Of a stretch of DNA of 64,000 bases, positions 24,877 to 33,205 are shown piece by piece (position 1 is the stretch's first letter; every line of letters begins with the position of its first letter). The stretch is taken from positions 248,001-312,000 of the forward strand of contig NZ_BAABLF010000005.1 in the NCBI RefSeq assembly GCF_039544205.1, in the 5' to 3' direction. The DNA is from Ferrimonas gelatinilytica. GTDB taxonomy: Bacteria > Pseudomonadota > Gammaproteobacteria > Enterobacterales > Shewanellaceae. Position numbers and translations under genes: made by a program. The notes under the pieces were generated by a model. That model made no database searches, was not told the DNA's origin, and saw only the letters and a program-made list of their open reading frames with translations.

Positions 24877-26229
24877 TCAAAGCATCCGCTTAAGAAGCAG
24901 GTCAGCCCTTACACGCTGGAGGCGTTTAAGCAGCCGGGTAACCTGGGCCGGGTACTCATTGAGCGACTCCAGTTCCTGGTGGTTATTCAGACGCGTCGTG
25001 TGTTGAAGGATGGTTTGGCGCTCACGTTCAAACTTGGCCTTTAGCTGCCCCCGGTTATCCTGCAGCAGTAGACCATTTTCCAGGTCCAGGGCCCAGGCAC
25101 GAGGATTCAGGTTATTGCCGGTCAGCAGATAGTGGCGGTCATCGACCTGAATGCCTTTAAGGTGGAAGCTGTTGCTGTTATCAAACCACAGTTGCAGATC
25201 CAGCAGACCATGGTCGATAGCCCCCTGGTAACGCTTGGCGAACCGTTTGAGGTTCTGCTCATACAGGTAGGGCAAGGCGCCTACCGATGAGAACCCCTGC
25301 TCCGGCGGCATGTAGAAATCATTGGCCGTTTTGTCACCCACCACGATCTGGACTCTCACGCCCCGCTTCAACAAGCGGCCAATCACCGAGCTTAACTGGC
25401 TAGGCAGGTTGAAATAGGGGGTACAGATGAAAACCGAGCTGCGCGCCCCCTTAAGCATATCGATGATGGTGCGGTTCAACTGATTGGATTGACGCCCAAG
25501 TCCAATCAGCGGGAATACGGTCACCGAACCTGTGCCGTTATCTTCCGGTAAAGCGTAACTCGCTCGACTCAGGCGCATCTTCAGCTGTTTAATGCTGCGC
25601 CGCAGCGCCTTGACACTGGGGATCGGAGTATCGAGGAGGGAGACAACCGCTTCACTGCCGATCAAATCCTCAAGCATGAAGTTAGAAAGGCTGTCCGACA
25701 GGACCGGATCATGGATCAAATGGTAACGATCATACCGGTAGCGCTCTTGCCACTGCAGGTAGACATCATTGATGCTGGCACCGCTATAAACCACGGTATC
25801 ATCGATGACGAAGCCCTTGAGGTGCAGAACGCCAGCCCACTCCCGGCTTTTGACCGGAACACCGTATAACTCGATCTGAACCGGCGCGTACTTCTGGGCT
25901 ACCTCACGGTAAAACTGATCATTGCCAACCTGCGGCCCCTTGCCGATGAGCCCCCGCTGTGCCCGGTGGAAATCCACCAGTACCCGGACATCAAGATCCG
26001 GTGTCCTCTTTTTCGCTTCGTACAGCGCCTCCATAATCGCCCGGCCAGCATCGTCATTTTGCAGGTACAGCGCGGCAATATGGATTCGGCGGGTAGCGGA
26101 AGCGATGAGTTGAAACAGGCGGTCTCGATACTCGGCGGTGCTAGTCAGCACTTCGATACTGGACGCCTCCAGGGTACGTCCGGAAAGCGTTTGCTGCCAG
26201 CGATCAGGGGATTGGGATGCCAATTGCAT
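24877..26229 (-). CDS. pssA: CDP-diacylglycerol-serine O-phosphatidyltransferase
   Basis: 450 residues of the phospholipase D-like class. Two HKD motifs, HLKGFVIDD (from His136) and HLKGIQVDD (about 353), form the active site. It joins CDP-diacylglycerol and serine to make phosphatidylserine, the precursor of phosphatidylethanolamine, at the inner membrane surface. Length matches the E. coli enzyme. It has its own start, opposite in direction to dacB. Confidence 0.95.
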   Translation of the reverse strand: MQLASQSPDRWQQTLSGRTLEASSIEVLTSTAEYRDRLFQLIASATRRIHIAALYLQNDDAGRAIMEALYEAKKRTPDLDVRVLVDFHRAQRGLIGKGPQVGNDQFYREVAQKYAPVQIELYGVPVKSREWAGVLHLKGFVIDDTVVYSGASINDVYLQWQERYRYDRYHLIHDPVLSDSLSNFMLEDLIGSEAVVSLLDTPIPSVKALRRSIKQLKMRLSRASYALPEDNGTGSVTVFPLIGLGRQSNQLNRTIIDMLKGARSSVFICTPYFNLPSQLSSVIGRLLKRGVRVQIVVGDKTANDFYMPPEQGFSSVGALPYLYEQNLKRFAKRYQGAIDHGLLDLQLWFDNSNSFHLKGIQVDDRHYLLTGNNLNPRAWALDLENGLLLQDNRGQLKAKFERERQTILQHTTRLNNHQELESLNEYPAQVTRLLKRLQRVRADLLLKRML

Positions 26230-26463
26230 AGTATTCTTTTCCCACCCAGTTAGCCGGACGGGGTAATGAGGTCCATATGTTTCGGCCAGCGTTACGCCAG
26301 AATCATCGGCAATCGCGGCAACAGAGATTGAAGAACTAGCGCGCTAGTAAAACAGACCCCCTTAACTTGAGCAAGTCTATTAGAAAAATGACTGACAGCA
26401 CTTGCACTTAGCAGTGCTGCCAAGAGATTATTTGTGGACCGGATCACCCGGGAGGAAATTCGT

Positions 26464-26556
26464 TCAGGCGAACGTCACGGCCGTCACGGCTAGAAGCACG
26501 ATAACACCCAGAGCGAAGACGGTTGTGTATAACGCGTAGCGTAGATTGTCACTCAT
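26464..26556 (-). CDS. ynhF: YnhF-like 30-residue membrane peptide
   Basis: A 30-codon frame from ATG 26556 to TGA 26464. The peptide starts MSDNLRYALYTT and continues as one hydrophobic helix (VFALGVIVLLAVTAV). Start, length and the TT(V/I)-x2-LG-x-IV pattern match the small inner-membrane protein YnhF of enterobacteria, as I remember that sequence. YnhF has no assigned function. It lies opposite the dacB promoter region. The ribosome site is weak. It is short enough to be missed by gene finders. Confidence 0.75.
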   Translation of the reverse strand: MSDNLRYALYTTVFALGVIVLLAVTAVTFA

Positions 26557-26635
26557 CAGTCTTTACCATAGCTATCTCAATGTTATTTCATTATGGTCAA
26601 CGCTTTCCTTCAGTATCAAGTCAGGCAATAACTCT

Positions 26636-28036
26636 ATGCGCATCCTAGCCATCGTCCTAATTCTGCTCAGCCTCAACAGGGCTTACGCCGATTACGCAGA
26701 TTTTAAGACCCTGCTGCCCCTTGGCAGCCAGATGGCACTGTTGATCACCGATACGGACGGTAACCCTCTCTACGAATTCAATGCCGATCGGCAGATGATC
26801 CCTGCCTCCACCCTGAAACTGGTCACAGCGACGGCTGCCTGGCTCGAACTCGGCGAGTCTTTCCGTTTCGTGACCGAATTCCGGGGTCCGAGGCCGGTGA
26901 TGGATCAACTGCCCGGGGATCTTGTTTTGATGATGCGTGGCGATCCTACCCTGCGCAGGGCCGATCTTTCCTACATGGTGCAGACACTGGCTCGGGAGGG
27001 AGTCAGGCAGATCAATGGTGATCTGATCCTCGACGGACACCTATTTGACGGGTATGACCGCGCCCCGGGTTGGCCCTGGGATGACTTGGGGATCTGTTAC
27101 GCCTCCCCTGCCTCTGCCGTTATGCTGGATAAAAACTGTGCCACGGTGGCGATCCGAAAGCGCGCTAACCGGTTGAGCCTGCAGAAGCCAGCCCACCTTC
27201 CGATCTCCGTCGAACAGGAGCTGAGACTGGCCCCCACCTCCTCTCTCTGCCCGCTGGAGATGGACAGGAAGCCCGAGAACCATTACACACTGCGCGGCTG
27301 CCTCAACGAGCCAACGACGCTGGCCATTGCGGTAACCGATCCCCACCACTATGTCACAGAGATCCTTTACCAGCAGCTCAGCGCAGCAGGTATCCGTCTG
27401 CATGGTGAGATCCGGGTAGGTGAAGGCCAACCAGGGCAGCCAGTCTTGGCGCAACATCAGTCTGCACCCTTGAGCACTCTACTTAGGAGGGTGCTGGAGG
27501 ATTCGGATAATGCCTTGAGCGAGGCGTTACTGCGGACCATTGCCCACTCATTTCACCATCAGGGAGGAAGCTTTCCGGGAGGCATTGTCGCGGTTAAGCA
27601 GATCCTGCGCAAACAGCTCGGAATAGATTTAAGCAACAGTGATCTCTTCGATGGCTCCGGGCTCAGCCGTTACAACCTGATAAGCGCCCGTCAACTGGCA
27701 CAGGTACTTATGGCCTGGCAGCAGGATCCACGCCTCGCTGAGTTGCGCAACCTGCTCCCCATCGCAGGTGAAAGTGGCACTCTGAAGTGGCGGTCTGGTC
27801 TCAAACCGATCAGCGGGAAGCTCGCAGCGAAAAGTGGCAGTTTCAAACAGGTGCGAAACCTTGCCGGATACCTGCAACGGGAGGGAGACTCCCCGCTGAT
27901 TGTAATCCAGCTGATCAACGGCCTGGTCGGTGATCAGAAAACCATCGCCATGGAGTTATCTCAGTTCGAGCAGAATCTCTACCGCTGCATCACTGAGGAC
28001 TGCATGAGCAGTTTGAATCAGGCACAGACTCAGTAG
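26636..28036 (+). CDS. dacB: D-alanyl-D-alanine carboxypeptidase/endopeptidase (PBP4)
   Basis: 466 residues from ATG 26636, chosen because a signal peptide (MRILAIVLILLSLNRAYA) starts there; the frame is open 30 codons further up without a signal-like start. The three penicillin-binding motifs are present: SxxK at Ser58-Lys61 (STLK), SDN in EDSDNALSE and KSG in AAKSGSFK. PBP4 trims or cuts peptidoglycan cross-links in the periplasm. The inserted domains between SxxK and SDN fit the family. Confidence 0.94.
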   Translation: MRILAIVLILLSLNRAYADYADFKTLLPLGSQMALLITDTDGNPLYEFNADRQMIPASTLKLVTATAAWLELGESFRFVTEFRGPRPVMDQLPGDLVLMMRGDPTLRRADLSYMVQTLAREGVRQINGDLILDGHLFDGYDRAPGWPWDDLGICYASPASAVMLDKNCATVAIRKRANRLSLQKPAHLPISVEQELRLAPTSSLCPLEMDRKPENHYTLRGCLNEPTTLAIAVTDPHHYVTEILYQQLSAAGIRLHGEIRVGEGQPGQPVLAQHQSAPLSTLLRRVLEDSDNALSEALLRTIAHSFHHQGGSFPGGIVAVKQILRKQLGIDLSNSDLFDGSGLSRYNLISARQLAQVLMAWQQDPRLAELRNLLPIAGESGTLKWRSGLKPISGKLAAKSGSFKQVRNLAGYLQREGDSPLIVIQLINGLVGDQKTIAMELSQFEQNLYRCITEDCMSSLNQAQTQ

Positions 28037-28062
28037 ACTCAAGTAGTCATTCACAGGCGCAC

Positions 28063-28207
28063 CTAAATCGAGTTTTTATTGAGCTGGCCGATAAAATCCT
28101 GAAGTTCATTTTCATCGGCTGACTCAAACTCCCCCTTGGAGCCACCACACCCGACCCTTAACCACACCCTCTGCTCACCACGTTTGAGTTGCGCAAAGTT
28201 TTTTCAC
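28063..28207 (-). pseudogene. Candidate small gene with a frame break at an A6 run
   Basis: From the TAG at 28063 a frame of about 46 codons reads back as a protein-like sequence (FAQLKRGEQRVWLRVGCGG, then an acidic stretch and an amphipathic helix ending NKNSI), with no start codon at its head. A GTG at 28205-28207 lies one base out of phase, separated by a run of six A residues. With five A residues it would read MKNFAQLKRGEQ in one frame of 47 residues. It may be a decayed gene, a sequencing slip or a slippage-dependent gene. Family unknown. Confidence 0.35.
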
Positions 28208-28229
28208 GTTCAGTAAAGTCGACTATAAC
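28201..28229 (+). promoter_or_regulatory. Promoter-like pair ahead of the 104-residue protein
   Basis: TTTTCA and TATAAC separated by 17 bases, ending about 47 bases before the start at 28277. Sequence-based call only. Confidence 0.45.
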
Positions 28230-28276
28230 TTACTCATTGGCCGTCAAAATCGGCCATCATGGGGGAGTGACCAATT

Positions 28277-28591
28277 ATGTCGATGAAAAGCGCTAAGGAA
28301 TTTGCCGCCTGGATGATTGATCGATTTGGCGACTATGAGGAAGGGGTTTATTTAGACAAAGAGGATCTGAAAAGCCTGTCAGGACGCCATACGTTAAGGC
28401 AGGATTTTATTGCCGACGTTCATTTCGAGCTCACCCGGCGCGGCATGGGATTTGTCACCGACACGCTCAGGGAAAAGTATTACCTGTTTTACTTACCCGA
28501 ACTCTATTGGAAAGAGGTGGCGGATCACTATAAACCCGCCGCCACCATCCATGAGATCCCGGCCAGAAAAATCCAGGGCCGGCGTTCTTAA
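28277..28591 (+). CDS. Conserved-looking hypothetical protein, 104 residues
   Basis: A soluble, mixed alpha/beta protein starting MSMKSAKEFAAWMIDRFGDYEEG, rich in Tyr, Phe and Asp and ending in a basic tail. GGGGGAG precedes the ATG at a slightly long distance. It has good host-like codon use and a promoter-like pair upstream. No family recognised. It converges with the acyl-CoA dehydrogenase gene, 15 bases away, with no obvious hairpin between them. Confidence 0.8.
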   Translation: MSMKSAKEFAAWMIDRFGDYEEGVYLDKEDLKSLSGRHTLRQDFIADVHFELTRRGMGFVTDTLREKYYLFYLPELYWKEVADHYKPAATIHEIPARKIQGRRS

Positions 28592-28606
28592 CCGCCGGCC
28601 TCCGCT

Positions 28607-30349
28607 TTAGAAGAGGTCGGCGGGCATCCCCTTGGTGATCTCAACGTCCGAGAGTGCGGACGCCAGATGGGCGTCAAATCTTGGGAAGATACGGGCAAAA
28701 AAGAATCGCATTAGATGTGTTTTGCGCGCTGACAAAGCGGGCTCCGCATGGTCAAAAACCGTGGCCATCTTTAACCACATCAGTCCGTAGACCGCGTAAC
28801 CCATGGCGTGCAGGTAATCAACCGCTGCCGAGTTAAGCGCATCCGCCGCCTCATCGCTGGCTTTGAGCGTCATCGCCGCATCCAGCAGGTCGCCAAAGGC
28901 CTGACGAATCCGGGATGCCTCAGTGTCCCACTGCGCCGGAAGTTCAGCACAGGTGCTCTCCAGCTCCTGGACCAGCAATTTGAGCACCGCCCCGTCGTGG
29001 GGTTGGACCTTACGCCCGAGCAGATCCAGCGCCTGGATCCCATTGGTGCCCTCATAGATTTGGGCAATGCGCACATCCCGAACCAATTGCTCTACCCCGG
29101 TCTCACGGATATAACCGTGACCACCGAACACCTGCTGACTCAGTACGCTGCACTCAAGCCCCAGATCGGTGAAAAAGGCCTTACACAGTGGTACCAACAG
29201 CCCCACTAAGGACTGAGCAGCTGACTGCTCCCCTTCGCCAAACTTAGTTTTATCCAACTGCAGGCCGGTAAATACCGCCAGCGCGCGACCCGCTTCCGTC
29301 AAGGCCGCATTAGTCATCAGCATCCGGCGCACGTCGCCATGAGCCAGAATCGGCAGGGCTGAGCCATCCTTACCCTGGCCCTGGTTACGCTCCTTGGCGT
29401 AGGAGGCCGCCATCTGGTACCCCGCTTCCGCACACCCCAGTCCCTGGATCCCGATAGAGAGACGCTCGTAATTCATCATGGTGAACATGGCATGCAAACC
29501 ACGATTCGCCTGACCCACCAACTCACCTCGGGCGCCATCAAAGTGCATGACGCAGGTAGCAGAAGCCTGGATCCCCATCTTGTGTTCGATGGAGCCACAG
29601 GTCACCCCATTGGCTTCACCAAGGGCTCCATCCGCCTTGACCTGATATTTGGGCACCACGAACAGGGAGAGACCACGGCTACCCGCCGGGGCATCGGGTA
29701 ATCGCGCCAGTACCAGGTGGATGATGTTTTCAGCCAGGTCATGGTCGCCACCGGTGATAAAGATCTTGGTGCCCGTGATCCGATATTGGCCATTCTCATC
29801 GAGCTCCGCCTTGGTTCGCACCGGACTGAGATCGGAGCCCGCTTGCGGTTCCGTCATGTCCATGGCGCCGGTCCACTCGCCACTGTAGAGCTTGGGAAGA
29901 TAGAGGGCTTTCTGCGCTTCAGTGCCATGGCTGGCCAAGCAAAGTGCAGCACCTGCCGTCAGGGAACTGTAAAGTGCGAACGCGTTTGAGGCGCTATAGC
30001 ACATCTCTTCAAACAATACCCCCAGCATCTTCGGCATCCCCATCCCGCCATACTGAGGATCGCCGCCAAACCCCACCCACCCGGACTGAGCATAAAGCTG
30101 ATAGGCTTCCTTATAACCATCCGGCGTAGTGACTACACCATCTAGGATCCGCACCCCCTGCTCATCACCAGGTCGGTTGATTGGCGCAATCACTTCTGAG
30201 GTCAACCGCGCGCCCTCGTCCAAGATGGCCATCGCCGTGTCCATCTCGATGGCGTCTGCCATCGCGGGCATCTTGGCCCACTCTGATTCCGCCTTGAAAA
30301 CGTCCTTGAGTAGAAACTGCATATCCTTCAGTGGCGCGTGGTAGTTCAT
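28607..30349 (-). CDS. Large acyl-CoA dehydrogenase
   Basis: 580 residues, longer than FadE-independent short forms and of the class with a C-terminal extension (the group that includes 3-methylmercaptopropionyl-CoA dehydrogenase DmdC). It has an N-terminal helical domain, a beta domain with MTEPQAGSDLSPVRTKAE and TGTKIFITGGDHD, then the helical domain with QVFGGHGYIRETGVEQLVRD and the catalytic Glu in YEGTNGIQALDLLGRK. It oxidises acyl-CoA to enoyl-CoA, passing electrons to ETF. The chain-length or DMSP-type substrate is not readable. A PsrA-type palindrome lies 33 bases upstream, implying induction by fatty acids. Confidence 0.9.
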   Translation of the reverse strand: MNYHAPLKDMQFLLKDVFKAESEWAKMPAMADAIEMDTAMAILDEGARLTSEVIAPINRPGDEQGVRILDGVVTTPDGYKEAYQLYAQSGWVGFGGDPQYGGMGMPKMLGVLFEEMCYSASNAFALYSSLTAGAALCLASHGTEAQKALYLPKLYSGEWTGAMDMTEPQAGSDLSPVRTKAELDENGQYRITGTKIFITGGDHDLAENIIHLVLARLPDAPAGSRGLSLFVVPKYQVKADGALGEANGVTCGSIEHKMGIQASATCVMHFDGARGELVGQANRGLHAMFTMMNYERLSIGIQGLGCAEAGYQMAASYAKERNQGQGKDGSALPILAHGDVRRMLMTNAALTEAGRALAVFTGLQLDKTKFGEGEQSAAQSLVGLLVPLCKAFFTDLGLECSVLSQQVFGGHGYIRETGVEQLVRDVRIAQIYEGTNGIQALDLLGRKVQPHDGAVLKLLVQELESTCAELPAQWDTEASRIRQAFGDLLDAAMTLKASDEAADALNSAAVDYLHAMGYAVYGLMWLKMATVFDHAEPALSARKTHLMRFFFARIFPRFDAHLASALSDVEITKGMPADLF

Positions 30350-30381
30350 GGGGGATCCCTTCAGTAGTAACTAACGGTCAA

Positions 30382-30399
30382 TTTAAACGCTCGTTTCAT
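30382..30399. promoter_or_regulatory. PsrA-type operator upstream of acyl-CoA dehydrogenase
   Basis: TTTAAACGCTCGTTTCAT has the AAAC-N4-GTTT core known for PsrA, the TetR-type repressor of fatty acid breakdown in many gammaproteobacteria. It is 33 bases from the start codon. The same core appears upstream of fadH at 50451. Confidence 0.6.
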
Positions 30400-30540
30400 A
30401 TTAAGCGACTTCGGGATGAAAGCAAGCCTTGGCTGCATCATGACCAGCCACCCTATCAGGGGCAATGGCTCACCGACGAAACTGCGAGTTGTGACCGCGC
30501 TGACTAAGCGTTGGCACGCCTGAAACGGGTCCGAAAAGGT

Positions 30541-30574
30541 ATAAAAAACGCCAAAGCCGACAGGGCTTTGGCGT
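30541..30574 (-). terminator. Terminator after pyrF
   Basis: ACGCCAAAGCC / GGCTTTGGCGT arms with a 5-base loop. On the reverse strand a T-run follows (30542-30548). Confidence 0.9.
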
Positions 30575-30591
30575 CCGTGTATGCAACCTGC

Positions 30592-31293
30592 TTACGCAGA
30601 TATGGAACGGTTGATCTCGCGCAGCGCAGCCAGGGGGTCCAAAGCTCGGGTGATGGGGCGACCAATCACCAGATAATCGCTGCCAGCAGCCAGTGCTTGT
30701 GCCGGTGTCATGACCCGCTGCTGATCGCCCAGTTCCGCCCCCTCAGGGCGGATCCCCGGCGTAACCAACTCAAATTCAGGACCCAGTTCGCCTTTGAGCA
30801 TCGCCGCCTCTCGCGCCGAGCATACGACGCCATCCAGACCGGAGGACTTTGCCAAGGTGGCCAAACGCAGCACCTGGGCATCCCCATCGGGGTCAATACC
30901 GATCTCAGAGAGCTCTGACTCATCCATGCTGGTCAACACGGTGACCGCGATGAGTTTGGGAGCCCTCTCTCCGAACGGTTCCAGCGCCTCGGCGGCAGCC
31001 TTCATCATTCTACTGCCACCGGATGCATGAACATTAACCATCCAGACCCCTAGCTGGGCCGCCGCCGCCACGGCGCGGGCCACCGTGTTCGGAATATCAT
31101 GGAACTTGAGGTCGAGGAAAACATCGAAGCCCTGCCCCACCAGGGATTTGACGAACTGTGGACCAAAAAGCGTGAACATCTCCTTGCCCACTTTCAACCG
31201 ACACTCGCTGGGGTCCAACTTATCAACAAACGCCATCGCCTCAGACTCATTTGAAAAGTCCAAAGCAACTAACACTTTAGCGCCCAGGTTCAT
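30592..31293 (-). CDS. pyrF: Orotidine-5'-phosphate decarboxylase
   Basis: 233 residues, TIM barrel. The catalytic DLKFHDIPNT (Asp-x-Lys-x2-Asp) and the phosphate-binding VTPGIRPEG and YLVIGRPIT loops are intact. It makes UMP, the last step of de novo pyrimidine synthesis, in the cytoplasm. Last gene of the long reverse run, after lapB, as in E. coli. Confidence 0.96.
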   Translation of the reverse strand: MNLGAKVLVALDFSNESEAMAFVDKLDPSECRLKVGKEMFTLFGPQFVKSLVGQGFDVFLDLKFHDIPNTVARAVAAAAQLGVWMVNVHASGGSRMMKAAAEALEPFGERAPKLIAVTVLTSMDESELSEIGIDPDGDAQVLRLATLAKSSGLDGVVCSAREAAMLKGELGPEFELVTPGIRPEGAELGDQQRVMTPAQALAAGSDYLVIGRPITRALDPLAALREINRSISA

Positions 31294-31311
31294 CTATTTT
31301 CTCCAATATTA

Positions 31312-32472
31312 TTATTCACCGTCCAAACCACGGATCCGAAGGATCTGCCCCCAGGACTTACAAGATGGACACTGCCAGTACAAGCTATGGCCGGGAAAGC
31401 CACACTGCTGACAGCGATATTTCGGTCTAAGTTTGATCTGCTGCTTTACCAGATCACCCAATAAAACGAGGCTGTTGCTGGCGGAGGCATCAGGAAGTGC
31501 TTCCGCCTGCACCGTAATCAAACGGTGGAACACCCGCATTGAGGGGTGCCGTTTCAGTTGGTTCATAACGAGTGCCTTAGCCTCGTCCTTGCGTTGTAGC
31601 TCGACCAGGCAATCTGCCATCTCCAGGGCCGTGCTCGCCAGCGGCTGCTTCTGCCAAACCCTTTCCAACAGGTGCAGATATTGATTCAGCTGTTGATGAC
31701 CAGAAAAGCAGCCGTGCGCATCTGGCAGGGCTTCCACAAACCATTCAGGGCTATGCTCTGCAAGCCGCTCCAGCACCTTCACCGCTTCGTCGTTGTTGTC
31801 CGTCTGAAGTGCAATGCGAAACAGTTCCAGGTTGGCCCGCCCGCATGCGGGATCGACCTTAAGCGCCTTAAACCAATGTTTTACTTTCTCAGAGTGCGCC
31901 TCTTCCAATTGCGCGAGTTCGCAGTAAAAGTGCGCAACCTGAGGTATCAACCGCTTTCGATCAATGCGTTTGAACCGCTTTACCAGACGTATCGCCTTCC
32001 ACCACTCCTTGTTCGCCTGGTAGATCGACAGAAGTTGGATCTCCGCTTCCTCACTATGATCCGGCTCTTTAACCAACTGCAGCAAGATCTCCTCGGCACG
32101 GTCAAACAGTCCTGCGGCGAGATAGTCCTTCGCCAGCTCCATCATCGCAAGATCGCGCTGTTCCAGAGTCAGGTTTGGCCTTGCAATCAGGTTTTGATGC
32201 AAACGAATACTTCGATCGACTTCGCCGCGCTTGCGGAAGAGATTGCCTAAGGAGAGGTGGGTATCGAAAGTCTCGGAGTCCACCTGAAGCAGCTCGATAA
32301 AACGATCCACCGCTTTGTCGGGCTGATCCGACAGGAGGTAATTCAAACCTTCGACGTAATTTTTCGAGAGACTAGACTGGTTTCGCTGTTGTGACAGCCT
32401 GACACTGCGCCGCCCCATGTACCAACCATAGGCGGCGGCAACAGGTAGCAGCAGAAACAGCAGTTCAAGCAT
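31312..32472 (-). CDS. lapB: LPS assembly protein LapB (YciM)
   Basis: 386 residues: one N-terminal membrane helix (1-20), several tetratricopeptide repeats (about 35-330) and a C-terminal rubredoxin-like metal site with CQQC and CPSC. It recruits FtsH to degrade LpxC and so sets lipopolysaccharide output. It overlaps lapA by eight bases, which couples the two. Confidence 0.95.
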   Translation of the reverse strand: MLELLFLLLPVAAAYGWYMGRRSVRLSQQRNQSSLSKNYVEGLNYLLSDQPDKAVDRFIELLQVDSETFDTHLSLGNLFRKRGEVDRSIRLHQNLIARPNLTLEQRDLAMMELAKDYLAAGLFDRAEEILLQLVKEPDHSEEAEIQLLSIYQANKEWWKAIRLVKRFKRIDRKRLIPQVAHFYCELAQLEEAHSEKVKHWFKALKVDPACGRANLELFRIALQTDNNDEAVKVLERLAEHSPEWFVEALPDAHGCFSGHQQLNQYLHLLERVWQKQPLASTALEMADCLVELQRKDEAKALVMNQLKRHPSMRVFHRLITVQAEALPDASASNSLVLLGDLVKQQIKLRPKYRCQQCGFPGHSLYWQCPSCKSWGQILRIRGLDGE

Positions 32473-32740
32473 TGGTGTTGGGGGAGTTCTGATCTTGTGG
32501 GCGCGGGTACTGCGCTCTGGCCCGGCGCAAGGCGAGTTTCAGTTTCACGACCACCAGCAACGACAATACCCAGCTAATCAGGAAACCGAGCAGGAAGGTT
32601 GCCGCCAGTACCCAAGGCAGTGGGAACGTGCCTTGGGCAATAAAGTAGTTGATGGTGACCATCTGCTCATTACGGGCACCAAAAGCCAGTGCCAGTACAA
32701 ACAATGCCGCCACGCAGGCTGCGACTAAAAATGCTTTCAC
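32465..32740 (-). CDS. lapA: LPS assembly protein LapA
   Basis: 91 residues with two membrane helices (about 2-20 and 41-66) and a basic cytoplasmic tail, the LapA/DUF1049 shape. It partners LapB at the inner membrane. Located between ihfB and lapB as in many relatives. Confidence 0.93.
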   Translation of the reverse strand: MKAFLVAACVAALFVLALAFGARNEQMVTINYFIAQGTFPLPWVLAATFLLGFLISWVLSLLVVVKLKLALRRARAQYPRPQDQNSPNTNA

Positions 32741-32810
32741 ACCAACCCTTTTCTTTATCGCGAGTTAGCCTGAATTATCCAACAAAAAACAGACGCAGGC
32801 TACCGAAGAT

Positions 32811-32840
32811 AAAAAAACCCCGCCGTTGTGGCGGGGTTTT
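32811..32840 (-). terminator. Terminator after ihfB
   Basis: AAAACCCCGCC / GGCGGGGTTTT stem with a 5-base loop and a T-run on the reverse strand. LapA and lapB downstream therefore likely have their own promoter or rely on read-through. Confidence 0.9.
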
Positions 32841-32851
32841 GTTCGACGTGA

Positions 32852-33133
32852 TTACGCGTTATTCACGCGTTCGCGCAGTTCCTTTCCAGGCTTGAAGTGC
32901 GGAACATACTTGCCATTGAGCTCAACCGATTGTCCCGTCTTCGGGTTTCGGCCGACGCGAGGCGCACGATAGTGCAAAGAGAAGCTTCCAAAACCTCGGA
33001 TCTCGATACGATCACCGTGTTCCAGAGTCGACGCCATCTGCTCGAGCATCTCTTTAATGGCACCTTCCACATCTTTACCGGAAAGGTGCGACTGCTTGCT
33101 GGCAAGTCTTTCAATCAGTTCGGACTTCGTCAT
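32852..33133 (-). CDS. ihfB: Integration host factor subunit beta
   Basis: 93 residues of the HU/IHF family. The DNA-bending arm has GRNPKTGQSVEL, with the Pro that intercalates, and the body has IEIRGFGSFSLHYR. It pairs with IHF-alpha to bend DNA at specific sites for transcription, replication and recombination. Confidence 0.97.
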   Translation of the reverse strand: MTKSELIERLASKQSHLSGKDVEGAIKEMLEQMASTLEHGDRIEIRGFGSFSLHYRAPRVGRNPKTGQSVELNGKYVPHFKPGKELRERVNNA

Positions 33134-33171
33134 CCTCGCTCTCCTGAATAGCCAATACAGTCGCCTTATAA

Positions 33172-33190
33172 GGGAGGGGTTTCCCCTCCC
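33172..33190 (-). terminator. Hairpin between rpsA and ihfB
   Basis: GGGAGGGG / CCCCTCCC perfect stem with a TTT loop. It lacks a T-run, so it may act as a partial terminator or an mRNA-end stabiliser. Confidence 0.6.
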
Positions 33191-33205
33191 TCAAACCGCA
33201 GGCGA

